Shown here piece by piece: positions 1 to 9,535 of a stretch of 64,000 nt of DNA. Source of the DNA: CBDFMG01 sp965221205 [NCBI: bacterium] (GTDB lineage Bacteria > SM23-31); the NCBI GenBank assembly GCA_965221205.1, contig OZ244870.1, forward strand, positions 2,046,001 to 2,110,000, written 5' to 3'. Every line of letters begins with the position of its first letter. Position 1 is the first letter of the stretch. A model generated the notes under the pieces. That model saw only the letters and a program-made list of their open reading frames with translations. It had not been told where the DNA came from and searched no databases. Both the position numbers and the translations under genes were made by a program.

Positions 1-210
<210 letters not shown>

Positions 211-308
211 GTCATGCTCAAAAGATGTGCTGCTGTGATTTGTCTAAAGTGAAGTAAAAAATTGATTGATGACGGAAACTTCAGAGAAAGTGCAGTGGGG
301 TATCAATA

Positions 309-816
309 ATGAAAACGATGCAGCTGCTCTCTCCGTTATTCAACACAAATGGGATGGTGAAGGACTATACGAAACAGTACTACCTGCAGGTTGCCGATAG
401 ATTCAAGCGGTTCTGCGAAAATGATTTTGAGAATGCTAAAGTATTATTGTGATCTCCGGAAAAGAACGGAATCGTGCTGAAATGAGCTAAAGATTGACAT
501 CGTTGAAACTGAAAGCAATGATGGTATATTTGTGAATTCCGATCTAAAGGTGAAAGCCGCAGTCGAATTAGGAACACTGCAGCCGGATGATGTCGATGTG
601 CAAATTTATTTTGGTAAGTTGAATCCTTACAGAAAAATAGTTAAAGGGCAATCACGGTCTATGGTAAGTGAAAGGAGTAAAAGCAAAAAATCTCATTATA
701 CAGGAACTATTTCAAGTCCAACAAGCGGATTACATGGTTTTACGATCCGCATAGTTCCGCGTTGCTCTGATCAGGTGAATCCTTTCGAATGGCATCTTGT
801 TCATTGGCAGAACTAA
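309..816 (+). pseudogene. glgP: alpha-glucan (glycogen) phosphorylase C-terminal remnant
   Basis: Two out-of-frame pieces together resemble the C-terminus of the DUF3417-containing alpha-glucan phosphorylases. The first (309-452) reads MKTMQLLSPLFNTNGMVKDY and ends at a TGA. The second, from about 495 in another frame, includes the segments LGTLQPDDVDVQIYFGKL and TSGLHGFTIRIVPR and ends with TAA at 814-816. Family members are around 700-850 residues, so most of the gene, including the pyridoxal-phosphate lysine region, is gone. Bases 211-308 between enolase and this remnant show nothing else recognisable. A functional gene would release glucose-1-phosphate from glycogen. This copy cannot. The family match is good for the second piece and moderate for the first. 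Confidence 0.7.
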
Positions 817-825
817 GGAGATAAT

Positions 826-2151
826 GTGGCGGTCCCGGAAGATTTTATAGTCAAAACATTAGGAGCAACTCAATTTAATTCGCCGATTGGGCTGTCAGTA
901 GTCAATGGCGATGGTACAAGCAATTTTGTTCCTGATGAGTTCCGAGTCCGATATCGGGTTGAGTATTTTCCGGGTGATGAGAAACTGGATGGGCTACTTT
1001 TTGAAAAATCAGGTCCCCGGGAGCGTCTCTTCTTTAATCCCGCAAAGACGAAAGCTGCAATTGTGACCTGCGGCAATCTCTGTCCCTGATTAAATAACGT
1101 AATCAGGTTAATTGTTCTGGAATTGTACCATAATTATGGTGTAAAAGAAATTCTCGGTATACAGTATGGTTATCAGGGTTTAAATCCCACTCATGGAAAA
1201 CCACCTGTTAACCTGACACCAGTCTATGTCGAGGGTATTCATCAGGAGGGTGGGACTGTCCTCGGTTCTTCACGGGGACCGGAAGACCCAAAGACTATTG
1301 TCGATTTTCTCGATTACAACGGGGTCAATATTTTTTTCTGTATTGGTGGTGACGGGACATTGAAAGGTGCTCATGCAATATGTAAAGAAATTGAGAAGCA
1401 AAAGAAGAATATCGCAGTTATAGGGATTCCAAAAACAATTGATAATGATATTAGATTTGCCTGGAAAACTTTTGGTTTCAGCACCGCAGTCGAAAAAGCA
1501 AAAGAGATTATCGACTGTGCGCATATAGAGGTACGTGGTGCTCCAAACGGTATCGGACTAGTAAAGGTCATGTGGGGCGCGCAGCAGGTTTTATCGCTGC
1601 TGCGGCAACGCTTGCAAGCCAGGAAGTGAATTTTACATTGATTCCCGAAGATCCGTTTGAGTTTAATGGAGAAAGTGGGTTTCTTCATGCGTTGAAGAAA
1701 CGAATATTGGCGCGAGGATATGCAGTTATTGTCGTCGCTGAAGGTGCAGGACAGAATTTAATTAAAATGCACGCTTCGAAAAAAGATGCCTTTGGAAATG
1801 TAAGACTCGATGATATTGGGATGTTTTTACGTGATACGGTCAATATCTATTTTAAAGAAAATCACATACCAACAAACTTGAAATATATCGATCCGACCGA
1901 GTTATATTATTTGAAGTATACCTGCAAACGGTGATGACCGGCTTTTTTGTAATTCCCTTGCCCGTCATCATGCTGTTCATGCTGCAATGACCGGTAAAAC
2001 CGATATGATGATTGGATTCTGGCACAATGTATTTGTGAATATCTCGATTACTGCGGCTATCAAGGAAAGGAAACGGGTTTCAACCGAGAGTGCCCTTTGG
2101 ATGGGTGTCATCGAGTCAACCGGACAACCAAAGAATTTCCGAAACATATAA
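826..2151 (+). pseudogene. pfkA: ATP-type 6-phosphofructokinase, multiply disrupted
   Basis: A GTG start at 826 lies 5 bases after an AAGGAG ribosome site. The frames together encode a plant/TP0108-like phosphofructokinase: the CGNLCP-x-LNNVIR nucleotide-binding region, CIGGDGTLKGAH (GGDGT motif), GIPKTIDNDI, GAPNGIGLVK, then GFIAAAATLASQ and VVAEGAGQ. Lesions visible are a TGA at 1087-1089 replacing a conserved glycine of CPGLN, a one-base insertion near 1572, a 4-bp tandem duplication CCGA-CCGA at 1893-1900, and a further TGA just after it in the restored frame. The C-terminus (TGKTDMMIGFWHN, ending FRNI) runs to TAA at 2149-2151. The enzyme would phosphorylate fructose-6-phosphate in glycolysis. 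With four lesions this copy is almost certainly inactive. Another PFK elsewhere is possible. Confidence 0.88.
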
Positions 2152-2242
2152 GGGAATTGTGTACATTAAGCATATACAAGTATTTTAAACAAGACGAATG
2201 ATAGGTTCGTATGTTTATTGAATAAATATAAAGGAATGAATA

Positions 2243-3313
2243 ATGGGAGATATTAAGAAAATTCGGGACCTACTGGGCGATGAAGCAGAATATTTGCTGG
2301 ATTTTAAGAGCCCAAAAATCAGTAAAGAAACCATTAGTGTTCCCGGTCCTGATTGGATAGACAGAATTTTTATTAATTCGGACAGGTCTATCCCTGTTTT
2401 ACGTAACCTAGCGACGCTGTTCAGTCACGGTAATTTGGGGGAAACAGGGTATTTATCAATCTTGCCAGTCGACCAGGGAATCGAACATTCCGCCGGTGCT
2501 TCGTTTGCTCCTAATCCTGTATATTTTGACCCGGATAACATAGTTAATTTAGCAATAGAAGGTGGTTGTAATGCTGTGGCGACAACACTCGGTGTTTTGG
2601 GCAGTGTGGCACGAAAATATGCGCATAAAATTCCATTTATTATGAAAATCAACCACAATCAGTTATTGACCCATCCTAACACATATGATCAAATTCTTTT
2701 TGGAAGTGTGCAGCAAGCGTTCGACATGGGCGCGGTTGCAATTGGCGCAACCGTATACTTTGGATCCGAAGAAAGCAACCAGCAAATTCGGGAAGTGAGT
2801 GAAGCATTTCAAATTGCACACGAGTTCGGAATGGCAACGATCCTATGGTGTTACAACAGAAACCCGGCTTTCAAAGTTGATGGTACCGACTATCATGCAA
2901 GTGCTGATTTATCAGGTCAGGCAAACCATCTTGGCGCTACCATTCAGGCCGATATTATTAAACAGAAACTGCCTGAGAACAATGGTGGTTATCTGGCATT
3001 AAATAAAAGTGGTTCGTTTGGGAAATACAGTGAAAAAATGTATTCCGATCTTTCATCTGATCATCCGATCGACCTGACGAGATATCAGATTATCAATAAT
3101 TATATGGGAAGAGTCGGACTCATTAATTCGGGCGGTGCATCAGGAAAAAACGATCTAGCACAGGCGGTTAAAACAGCGGTTATTAATAAACGTGCCGGCG
3201 GTATTGGTCTCATTAGCGGACGAAAAGCTTTTCAACGTCCTATGAGTGAGGGTGTTGAACTGCTCAATGCAATTCAGGAAGTTTATAAGACCGATGCAGT
3301 TGATGTTGCCTGA
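2243..3313 (+). CDS. fbaB: class I fructose-bisphosphate aldolase (FbaB/DhnA type)
   Basis: This is an intact 356-residue frame with start ATG after AAAGGAA. It belongs to the FbaB/DhnA class I aldolases, which use a Schiff-base lysine and not a metal ion. Recognisable segments are [51 protein letters not shown] and a glycine-rich phosphate-binding end [16 protein letters not shown] followed by [15 protein letters not shown]. Its length is close to the roughly 350 residues of E. coli FbaB. The enzyme interconverts fructose-1,6-bisphosphate with dihydroxyacetone phosphate and glyceraldehyde-3-phosphate in the cytoplasm. It lies directly downstream of the dead phosphofructokinase gene. Its integrity suggests selection for the gluconeogenic direction or for supply of sugar phosphates. 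Confidence 0.93.
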   Translation: MGDIKKIRDLLGDEAEYLLDFKSPKISKETISVPGPDWIDRIFINSDRSIPVLRNLATLFSHGNLGETGYLSILPVDQGIEHSAGASFAPNPVYFDPDNIVNLAIEGGCNAVATTLGVLGSVARKYAHKIPFIMKINHNQLLTHPNTYDQILFGSVQQAFDMGAVAIGATVYFGSEESNQQIREVSEAFQIAHEFGMATILWCYNRNPAFKVDGTDYHASADLSGQANHLGATIQADIIKQKLPENNGGYLALNKSGSFGKYSEKMYSDLSSDHPIDLTRYQIINNYMGRVGLINSGGASGKNDLAQAVKTAVINKRAGGIGLISGRKAFQRPMSEGVELLNAIQEVYKTDAVDVA

Positions 3314-3416
3314 CGCTTATTCTAAAATTGCTAAGTGATCTCAGTCATCGGGTATATCGTACGTAATTATCAATTACACCAACATACTAATTACTAGAAG
3401 AAATCAGGTTTTATAA

Positions 3417-4949
3417 ATGTCAAAGACAGAAATAAACATTCCTATTGTTGAAGAACTGAAATCGAATTCGGAAGAGTATTTCCGGCAAGCGCTGATAAAA
3501 CCGACCGGTTTCAGAGAGTATGACGTGCGTTGGCTGGTCGAAAAAGAGTTGAATTACAGCGGTGTCATCATCCTCGGTGCAGCGTACGGGACGTTCCTGC
3601 AGAAAGACCATAGCGTCAATGATATTGTTGTTGGGCATGATTTCAGATATTATTCGGAGAATATTAAAAATGCATTTGTTGTCGGATTGTTAAGCAGCGG
3701 AATGCATGTCGTTGATATTGGACTTGCTGTTTCCCCAAGCCTTTATTATGCCCAGTACTATCTAGGCATCAAGGGTGGGGCAATGGTGACTGCCAGTCAT
3801 AATGAAAACGGCTGGACGGGAATCAAGCTTGGCTATGGATTTTCAAGGACGCTTGGCCCTGATGGAATTATCCGGTTTAAGGAGATTGTTTACTCGTGCG
3901 ACTACCTCAAGGGGAGAGGATCATACAAAACAGAGACTTCAATCCCCGATGCGTACATTGATGATCTTGTTAAAACAATCGAGATTGATAGAAAGCTCAA
4001 AATTGTTGTCGCAACGGGAAATGGAACGGCAGGTCTTTATACGCCAGAAGCGTTCCGGCGGGGCGGACATGAGGTCATCGAACAGCACGTAGAACCAGAC
4101 TGGAATTTTCCAAATTTTAATCCGAATCCAGAGGATATATCGTTTCTGAAAGATATTGGTAAAAAGGTAAGGAAAGAAAATGCTGACCTCGGTATAGGAA
4201 TTGACGGTGATGGTGACAGGGTTGGTATTGTCGATGAACTGGGCGAAGAAGTATACAGTGATAAAATCGGCCTGCTTCTTGCCAGGGATTTTGTGAGCTC
4301 TCACCCCGGTACTACCTTTATTGTTGATGTGAAATCGACTGGTCTGTTTAAAGTTGATGATATTCTTAATGCGCATAAGAGTAACACTGTGTATTGGAAG
4401 ACCGGGCATTCCTATCTGAGATCAAAAGTGCAAGATGATAATGCACTTGCGGGATTTGAAAAAAGCGGTCATTTCTTTTTTAATAAACCGTTTGGCAGGG
4501 CATATGATGATGGTACATTATCGGCAATCCATTTTTGTAACCTGCTATCACGGCACAACAAATCTGTGTCAGAATTGCTTGCCGAGCTTCTGCAATCCTA
4601 TCAAACTCCGACTATGGCGCCGTTCTGCACTGATGTCGAAAAATATGATGTGGTTGATCGGATAACCGAACTGTACTGGAAGGATAAAGAAAATGATGTG
4701 TTACAGGATGGGATTGGGATTGAAGAGATACTAACGGTGAACGGTGTGCGGGTTCACTACACCGATAAAAGCTGGGGTTTGGTGCGTGCTTCATCGAATA
4801 AACCGTCGCTGGTAGTGGTTGCAGAATCATTTTCAACACGGAAACGGATGTACGACATCATAGATGATATTACAAAAAAGCTCAATTCGACCGATAAGGT
4901 CGGAAACTGGGATCAATCTCTTCCCGAGTATCCGGGAGAGGATAAATAA
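3417..4949 (+). CDS. phosphomannomutase/phosphoglucomutase family enzyme
   Basis: This 510-residue protein belongs to the alpha-D-phosphohexomutase superfamily. The catalytic phosphoserine loop is visible as MVTASHNENGWTGIKLG, the metal-binding loop as GIDGDGDRVGIVDE, and the C-terminal phosphate-binding region as GLVRASSNKPSLVV. It interconverts hexose 6- and 1-phosphates, probably mannose and/or glucose phosphates, feeding sugar nucleotide and polysaccharide synthesis. The length is a little above the 450-470 residues of typical ManB/AlgC proteins. It is 11 bases upstream of gpmI and likely co-transcribed with it. Whether mannose or glucose phosphate is the preferred substrate cannot be decided from the sequence, so no symbol is given. 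Confidence 0.9.
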   Translation: MSKTEINIPIVEELKSNSEEYFRQALIKPTGFREYDVRWLVEKELNYSGVIILGAAYGTFLQKDHSVNDIVVGHDFRYYSENIKNAFVVGLLSSGMHVVDIGLAVSPSLYYAQYYLGIKGGAMVTASHNENGWTGIKLGYGFSRTLGPDGIIRFKEIVYSCDYLKGRGSYKTETSIPDAYIDDLVKTIEIDRKLKIVVATGNGTAGLYTPEAFRRGGHEVIEQHVEPDWNFPNFNPNPEDISFLKDIGKKVRKENADLGIGIDGDGDRVGIVDELGEEVYSDKIGLLLARDFVSSHPGTTFIVDVKSTGLFKVDDILNAHKSNTVYWKTGHSYLRSKVQDDNALAGFEKSGHFFFNKPFGRAYDDGTLSAIHFCNLLSRHNKSVSELLAELLQSYQTPTMAPFCTDVEKYDVVDRITELYWKDKENDVLQDGIGIEEILTVNGVRVHYTDKSWGLVRASSNKPSLVVVAESFSTRKRMYDIIDDITKKLNSTDKVGNWDQSLPEYPGEDK

Positions 4950-4960
4950 ACACGAGTACT

Positions 4961-6592
4961 ATGTCATTTTCACTCAAAAAACTCGCAAATTTCACCGGGA
5001 GACCCGGACCGCTCCTCTTGATAATAATGGACGGTATTGGTATCGGTAAAAATGATGAGTCCAATGCAGTGTTTACTGCCCGGACACCGGTTCTCGACCG
5101 GTCGACTACAATCTCATTGAAAACAACGTTGATAACCCACGGCCCATCGGTTGGTCTTCCGAGTGACGATGATATGGGCAACAGCGAAGTCGGTCATAAT
5201 GCCCTTGGCGCCGGGAGAATATTCGACCAGGGTGCAAAGCTGGTTAAAAAATCGATAGAATCGGGAACGTTGTTTAAAACTGATCTCTGGAAGAAAATAA
5301 TTGATAAGGGAAAAAATGGGAGAACAGTGCACTTTATTGGCCTCCTGTCTGATGGGAATGTCCATTCACATATCGATCATTTGCTTGCATTACTCAATGA
5401 GTGTGCAACTCAGGATGTGCGGAATGTACGAATCCACATATTGACAGATGGTCGGGATGTTGGAAGGAGGAGTGCACCTGAATATCTCAATAAAACAGAA
5501 GCACTTTTGAGCACGATTTCGGACAGCAATGGTTTTGATTACAAAATTGCTTCGGGCGGTGGCAGAATGAAAGTGACGATGGACCGTTATAAAGCCGATT
5601 GGGATATAGTGAAGTGTGGTTGGGAAACGCATGTTCGAGGTATCGGGAGGCAGTTTAAATCTGCTCTCGAGGCGATTGAAACTCTGTACTCCGAAGACTC
5701 TGAAGTCATTGATCAATTTCTCGATCCGTTTGTTGTAGTGTCAGACGAGGGAGAACCAGTTGGAAAAGTAGTTGATGGTGATGTTGTCATCTTTTTCAAT
5801 TTCCGAGGAGACCGTGCAATTGAGATATCGCAGGCTTTCGAAGACCCCGATTTTAACGAGTTTGACAGAGTGGCCAACCCTGATGTTTTCTATGCCGGAA
5901 TGCTTGAATATGATGGTGATCTCCATATACCTAAAAATTATCTTGTGTCTCCGCCACACATAGACAGGAGTATTTCGGAATACTTGTGTGCAGAAAGGGT
6001 GACTTCCTTCGCAATATCCGAAACTCAGAAATATGGTCATGTTACCTATTTTTGGAATGGAAACAAATCTGGTTATGTCAATGAGTCTCTCGAGACCTAT
6101 GTTGAAATCCCATCGGATAAAATTCAGTTTGATAAAGCTCCAAAAATGAAAGCATACGAGATTACTGAGAAGACAATCGAGCTTTTAGAATCAGAGAAAT
6201 ACCGGTTCGGACGAGTGAATTTTCCGAATGGTGATATGGTCGGTCATACGGGTGTGTTTGATGCCGCCGTATCGGCTGTTGAGGCTGTTGATGAATGTGT
6301 CGGCAGGTTGCTTGGGACTATTGAAAAGCTCAAGGGAGTAGCATTAGTAACTGCCGATCATGGTAATTCCGATCAGATGTTTAAGATTGTGCATGGTGAA
6401 AAGGTGGTTATTACATCGCATAGCCTTAATCCGGTCTGGCTCTTTATTCATGATCCGCTCTATAGTGGTGAATACCGTATGGCCGATTTTAAAAAGCGAG
6501 GATTAACAAATATTACCGGTACTATTTTGAATCTCCTTGGTTATGAGAATGTGGAAGATTACGACAGACCTCTCATAGATTTTGATGAGTAA
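4961..6592 (+). CDS. gpmI: 2,3-bisphosphoglycerate-independent phosphoglycerate mutase
   Basis: This is an intact 543-residue member of the alkaline-phosphatase superfamily iPGMs. The first metal site is LLIIMDGIGIG and the catalytic serine loop is DMGNSEVGHNALGAGR. Further family motifs are HILTDGRDVGRRSAPEYL, FFNFRGDRAIEISQAF, NFPNGDMVGHTG and VTADHGNSDQMF, which supply the remaining metal ligands. It interconverts 3- and 2-phosphoglycerate without a cofactor and needs manganese. Typical length is 505-550 residues. It sits between a phosphohexomutase and the remnant of a debranching enzyme in the central-carbon cluster. All key residues appear present, so the gene is likely functional. Confidence 0.95.
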   Translation: MSFSLKKLANFTGRPGPLLLIIMDGIGIGKNDESNAVFTARTPVLDRSTTISLKTTLITHGPSVGLPSDDDMGNSEVGHNALGAGRIFDQGAKLVKKSIESGTLFKTDLWKKIIDKGKNGRTVHFIGLLSDGNVHSHIDHLLALLNECATQDVRNVRIHILTDGRDVGRRSAPEYLNKTEALLSTISDSNGFDYKIASGGGRMKVTMDRYKADWDIVKCGWETHVRGIGRQFKSALEAIETLYSEDSEVIDQFLDPFVVVSDEGEPVGKVVDGDVVIFFNFRGDRAIEISQAFEDPDFNEFDRVANPDVFYAGMLEYDGDLHIPKNYLVSPPHIDRSISEYLCAERVTSFAISETQKYGHVTYFWNGNKSGYVNESLETYVEIPSDKIQFDKAPKMKAYEITEKTIELLESEKYRFGRVNFPNGDMVGHTGVFDAAVSAVEAVDECVGRLLGTIEKLKGVALVTADHGNSDQMFKIVHGEKVVITSHSLNPVWLFIHDPLYSGEYRMADFKKRGLTNITGTILNLLGYENVEDYDRPLIDFDE

Positions 6593-6647
6593 TAATAGCA
6601 TTCAGCGTGTATTTTGAATTCATTTCGTATGAAAGTGCTGTGATTCA

Positions 6648-7110
6648 ATGCAAACGAAGTTTAAAGCTTCATGGGAGATGCCTTCTCAATTGCTGCTTGG
6701 GGCAATTGTTGAAAAAGAAGATGCGTTATTCAGGATTTTTAGTCGGCATGCAACCCGTGTTTGGCTGATATTCTTTGACAAAATAGAAGATGTAGAACCT
6801 TCTGCTGAGATTGAGCTTGACCAAAATGTGTATCATTTACCAGCGATATCTGGATGGACTATCTTCCACGGTTAATGCCGACAATAAAGATAACGACTTT
6901 TTTATTATGATTAATTGCAGTGATGGACATATCCGCTTTACAATACCAGCACCTTCGTCTGGTAAACAATGGTTTGAAGCGGTCAATACAGCACGATCGG
7001 ATTCACATGATATTTATGATCATAGATATGAATCCGTTCTTACAGGTGATGAATTAACCTACTGGACTATTAAACATTCTCTTGTTGTACTCGCAGGGAA
7101 AGATTCATAG
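6648..7110 (+). pseudogene. glgX: glycogen debranching enzyme (GlgX-type), internally deleted remnant
   Basis: The 5' part (6648-6875) resembles the N-terminal CBM48 region of GlgX/isoamylase debranching enzymes: LLLGAIVEKEDALFRIFSRH followed by ATRVWLIFFDKIED. The 3' part (about 6865-7110, another frame) resembles their extreme C-terminus, with DNDFFIMINCSDGHIRFTIP and KQWFEAVNTARSD and an ending like HSLVVLAG. The whole catalytic GH13 barrel, some 500 residues in family members, is missing, and the two ends are joined out of frame. A complete enzyme would cleave alpha-1,6 branches of glycogen after phosphorylase. Its loss matches the decay of the phosphorylase gene upstream. The match of the two ends to a single family is convincing but was judged by eye. 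Confidence 0.72.
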
Positions 7111-7170
7111 GTTTATTTGTTATTTGCATGAAATGTACTACTAAATATCTTTTGTGATTGGAGGATTACT

Positions 7171-8775
7171 ATGGCTAAGCATAGTAATAGTGATGAAACT
7201 TTTGATGTTGAAGATCAGGGTTTAATCAACACAGGAAAAGTGTATCGGAATCTCCCAACTTCGGTACTATATGAGGAAATTGTTAAACGGGGCGAAGCAC
7301 TTATATCTCACATGGGTCCAATAGTCGTCCGAACCGGTGTCCATACTGGTAGATCGGCAAAAGATAAATTTATTGTAAAGGAACCTTCATGTGCCGATAA
7401 AGTCTGGTGGGGCAATGTAAATGTCCCGTTTGAGCCCGACAAATTTGACCAGTTGCACCGCAGTATATGCAATTATTATCAAGGAAGAGATGTGTTTATT
7501 CAAGATTGCTTTGCCGGGGCAGACTCGGACTATAGACTGCCGATCCGAGTTATTACTGAGCAGGCATGGCACAATTTATTTGCCCGCAGTCTCTTCATAA
7601 AAGCGAAAAATGCACAAGAACTGTCTTCTCATAAGCCTGAGTTTGTTGTTCTGCAAGCTCCCGGATTTTTGGCTGATCCTGTGTTGGACAGCACCAGGAC
7701 ATCAACATTTATAGTTGTTAATTTCGCAAAGCACATGGTTATCATTGGGGGCACAAGTTATGCCGGAGAGATCAAGAAGTCTATTTTCACAGTCATGAAT
7801 TACCTGCTTCCACAAAAAAATGTTATGTCAATGCATTGTTCTGCTAATGCCGGTGCTGCAGAAGATGTTGCGCTTTTCTTCGGTCTTTCCGGAACCGGAA
7901 AAACAACGTTGTCGGCAGATCCTCATCGGCGTCTAATCGGTGATGACGAACACGGATGGAGCGATAATGGTGTATTCAATATTGAGGGTGGATGTTACGC
8001 AAAAGTGATCAAATTATCTAAAGAAGCCGAACCTGAAATTTTTGAAACGACCCGTTCGTTTGGAACAGTCTTGGAAAATGTCGTAATTGATGAAAAGTCA
8101 CGGCAGATCGATTTGGATGATGATGTCTTTACGGAAAACACAAGGGGTGCTTATTCAATATCACAACTTCCTAATATAATTCCGGAAGGGTATGCTGGCC
8201 ATCCGAAAAATATTATCTTCCTGACAGCAGATGCGTTTGGCGTTATGCCGCCGGTTGCAAAACTAACAAAGGAACAGTCAATTTATCATTTTTTATCAGG
8301 ATATACGGCAAAACTTGCTGGAACAGAAAAGGGTGTAACTGAACCAAAGGCAACATTCAGCACCTGTTTTGGTGCACCATTTATGGCGCTTCATCCAACG
8401 ATTTACGCAAAATTGTTGGGTGAGAAGATTGAAAAGCATGGTGTCAACTGTTACCTCATCAACACCGGTTGGACAGGTGGACCATATGGAGTAGGCAACC
8501 GTATTCGCATTCAGGATACTCGGGCAATCGTCCATGCAGTGCTTGATGGTTCACTTACAAATGTCCCTTCGGAACCGGATGAGATTTTTGGGTTGAATAT
8601 TCCGAATGAGTGTCCTAATATTGATGCTTCTATTCTAAAACCGCAAAATACGTGGGACAATAAAGGTGACTATACCTCGAAGGCAAATGATCTTGCGGCG
8701 CAATTTGAAGCGAATTTCAGAGATTTTGAGGGAGATGTGTCGGATGAAGTAAAAAAGATTGCAATTAAAGCGTAA
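7171..8775 (+). CDS. pckA: phosphoenolpyruvate carboxykinase (ATP)
   Basis: This is an intact 534-residue frame with GGAGG nine bases before the ATG. It carries the ATP-type PEP carboxykinase signatures: the kinase-1a P-loop GLSGTGKTTLSADPHRRLIG followed by DDEHGWSD, the N-terminal RTGVHTGRSAKDKF region, GEIKKSIFTVMNYLLP, and NTGWTGGPYGVGNRI near the end. The length is typical (530-540). The enzyme makes phosphoenolpyruvate from oxaloacetate with ATP in the cytoplasm, the committed step of gluconeogenesis from organic acids. It follows enolase, mutase and aldolase genes that work in the same direction. The foreign GC-rich island begins about 60-80 bases after its stop codon. Confidence 0.97.
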   Translation: MAKHSNSDETFDVEDQGLINTGKVYRNLPTSVLYEEIVKRGEALISHMGPIVVRTGVHTGRSAKDKFIVKEPSCADKVWWGNVNVPFEPDKFDQLHRSICNYYQGRDVFIQDCFAGADSDYRLPIRVITEQAWHNLFARSLFIKAKNAQELSSHKPEFVVLQAPGFLADPVLDSTRTSTFIVVNFAKHMVIIGGTSYAGEIKKSIFTVMNYLLPQKNVMSMHCSANAGAAEDVALFFGLSGTGKTTLSADPHRRLIGDDEHGWSDNGVFNIEGGCYAKVIKLSKEAEPEIFETTRSFGTVLENVVIDEKSRQIDLDDDVFTENTRGAYSISQLPNIIPEGYAGHPKNIIFLTADAFGVMPPVAKLTKEQSIYHFLSGYTAKLAGTEKGVTEPKATFSTCFGAPFMALHPTIYAKLLGEKIEKHGVNCYLINTGWTGGPYGVGNRIRIQDTRAIVHAVLDGSLTNVPSEPDEIFGLNIPNECPNIDASILKPQNTWDNKGDYTSKANDLAAQFEANFRDFEGDVSDEVKKIAIKA

Positions 8776-8842
8776 TTTATTGAAATTAGAACAGAGTTTT
8801 TCTATTTTAAAGGGGGATTATATCGAATCGTAACCAAACCCC

Positions 8843-8871
8843 TTGACTTCATCAATCCCCTTGGTTATCAT
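8843..8871 (+). promoter_or_regulatory. strong sigma70-like promoter in front of IS1595 transposase remnant
   Basis: A TTGACT box at 8843-8848 is separated by exactly 17 bases from TATCAT at 8866-8871, and the transposase ATG follows at 8900. This is close to the consensus vegetative promoter and is the best such match I saw in the window. It overlaps the left arm of an inverted repeat described separately, so transcripts would begin inside or just after that arm. Activity is inferred from sequence only. Confidence 0.6.
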
Positions 8872-8894
8872 TAGTAAGTAAATTAACCAAGGGG
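8857..8894. repeat. perfect 11-bp inverted repeat covering the transposase ribosome site
   Basis: CCCCTTGGTTA (8857-8867) and its exact reverse complement TAACCAAGGGG (8884-8894) are separated by 16 bases. The right arm contains the AAGGGG that would act as ribosome-binding site for the ATG at 8900. A related sequence, TAACCAAACCCCTTG, lies just upstream at 8831-8845. It may be an operator or part of the IS end. If the start of transcription lies upstream of the left arm, the hairpin would occlude the ribosome site. Confidence 0.55.
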
Positions 8895-8899
8895 ACGAC

Positions 8900-9493
8900 A
8901 TGGCTAAGCACGCACCCGGCAAGCACTTCCGGAACGGGCTCTCGATACTCGAGGTCACGCGAATGTTCCCGAATGATGAAGCCGCTGAGAAGTGGACCGC
9001 ACAATGCCGATTGGGCGACACGCCCGCATGCCCGAACTGTGAGAGCGAGAACGTGCAGACCGGCGCAAAGCACCCGTCGCAGCACTACCATTGCCGCGAA
9101 AAGGATGCCCCGCGACGCTCCTCCAAGGTTTCGTGCACGAAACCACTTGCGACGGTACAACCGTCTACACGGACGAAGCGGGCGAATACCGGGGCTTAGA
9201 GAACCACGAGACGGTCAAGCCACTCGGTTGGTCAATGGGTTGGCCCACACGAACGGGATCGAGAGCTTCTGGAGCCTGCTGAAGCGCGCACACAAGGGAA
9301 CGTTACACAAGCTGAGCGCCAAGCACCTTCAACGGTACGTGAACGAGTTCGCTGGTCGCTACAACATCCGCCCGCTCGACACGCTTGATCAGATGATCAG
9401 ATGGCCGCTATCGTGCGTGGGCTGGAACAGAAGCGGCTGCGCTACCGCGAGCTGATCGCCGACAACGGACTAGACTCGGGTGCGCGTGCATAA
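8900..9493 (+). pseudogene. IS1595-family transposase, internally deleted and frameshifted
   Basis: The N-terminal part (8900 on) matches the zinc-ribbon region of IS1595 transposases: FPNDEAAEKWTAQCRLGD, then CPNCESENVQTG and HYHCREK. The C-terminal part matches the end of the ISXO2-like DDE domain: HTNGIESFWSLLKRAHKGT, LHKLSAKHLQRYVNEFAGRY and a final VRGLEQKRLRYRELIAD. Between them most of the catalytic domain (usually about 150 more residues) is missing, and at least two frame changes occur. One is an exact 8-bp tandem duplication ATCAGATG at 9388-9403. Removing it restores the frame LDQMAAIVRG, which then ends at TAA 9491-9493. Base composition is GC-rich like the island that follows and unlike pckA. 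The element cannot encode an active transposase. Confidence 0.85.
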
Positions 9494-9535
9494 ATACAAG
9501 GATAGTGTGCTACCACTAGGATCGGGATACCCTAC

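Noticed and set aside
8831-8894. CRISPR-like repeat in the TAACCAA/CCCCTTGG block upstream of the IS1595 remnant
   Set aside because: There are only two and a half imperfect units with no spacer regularity; a promoter with an inverted repeat explains the block.
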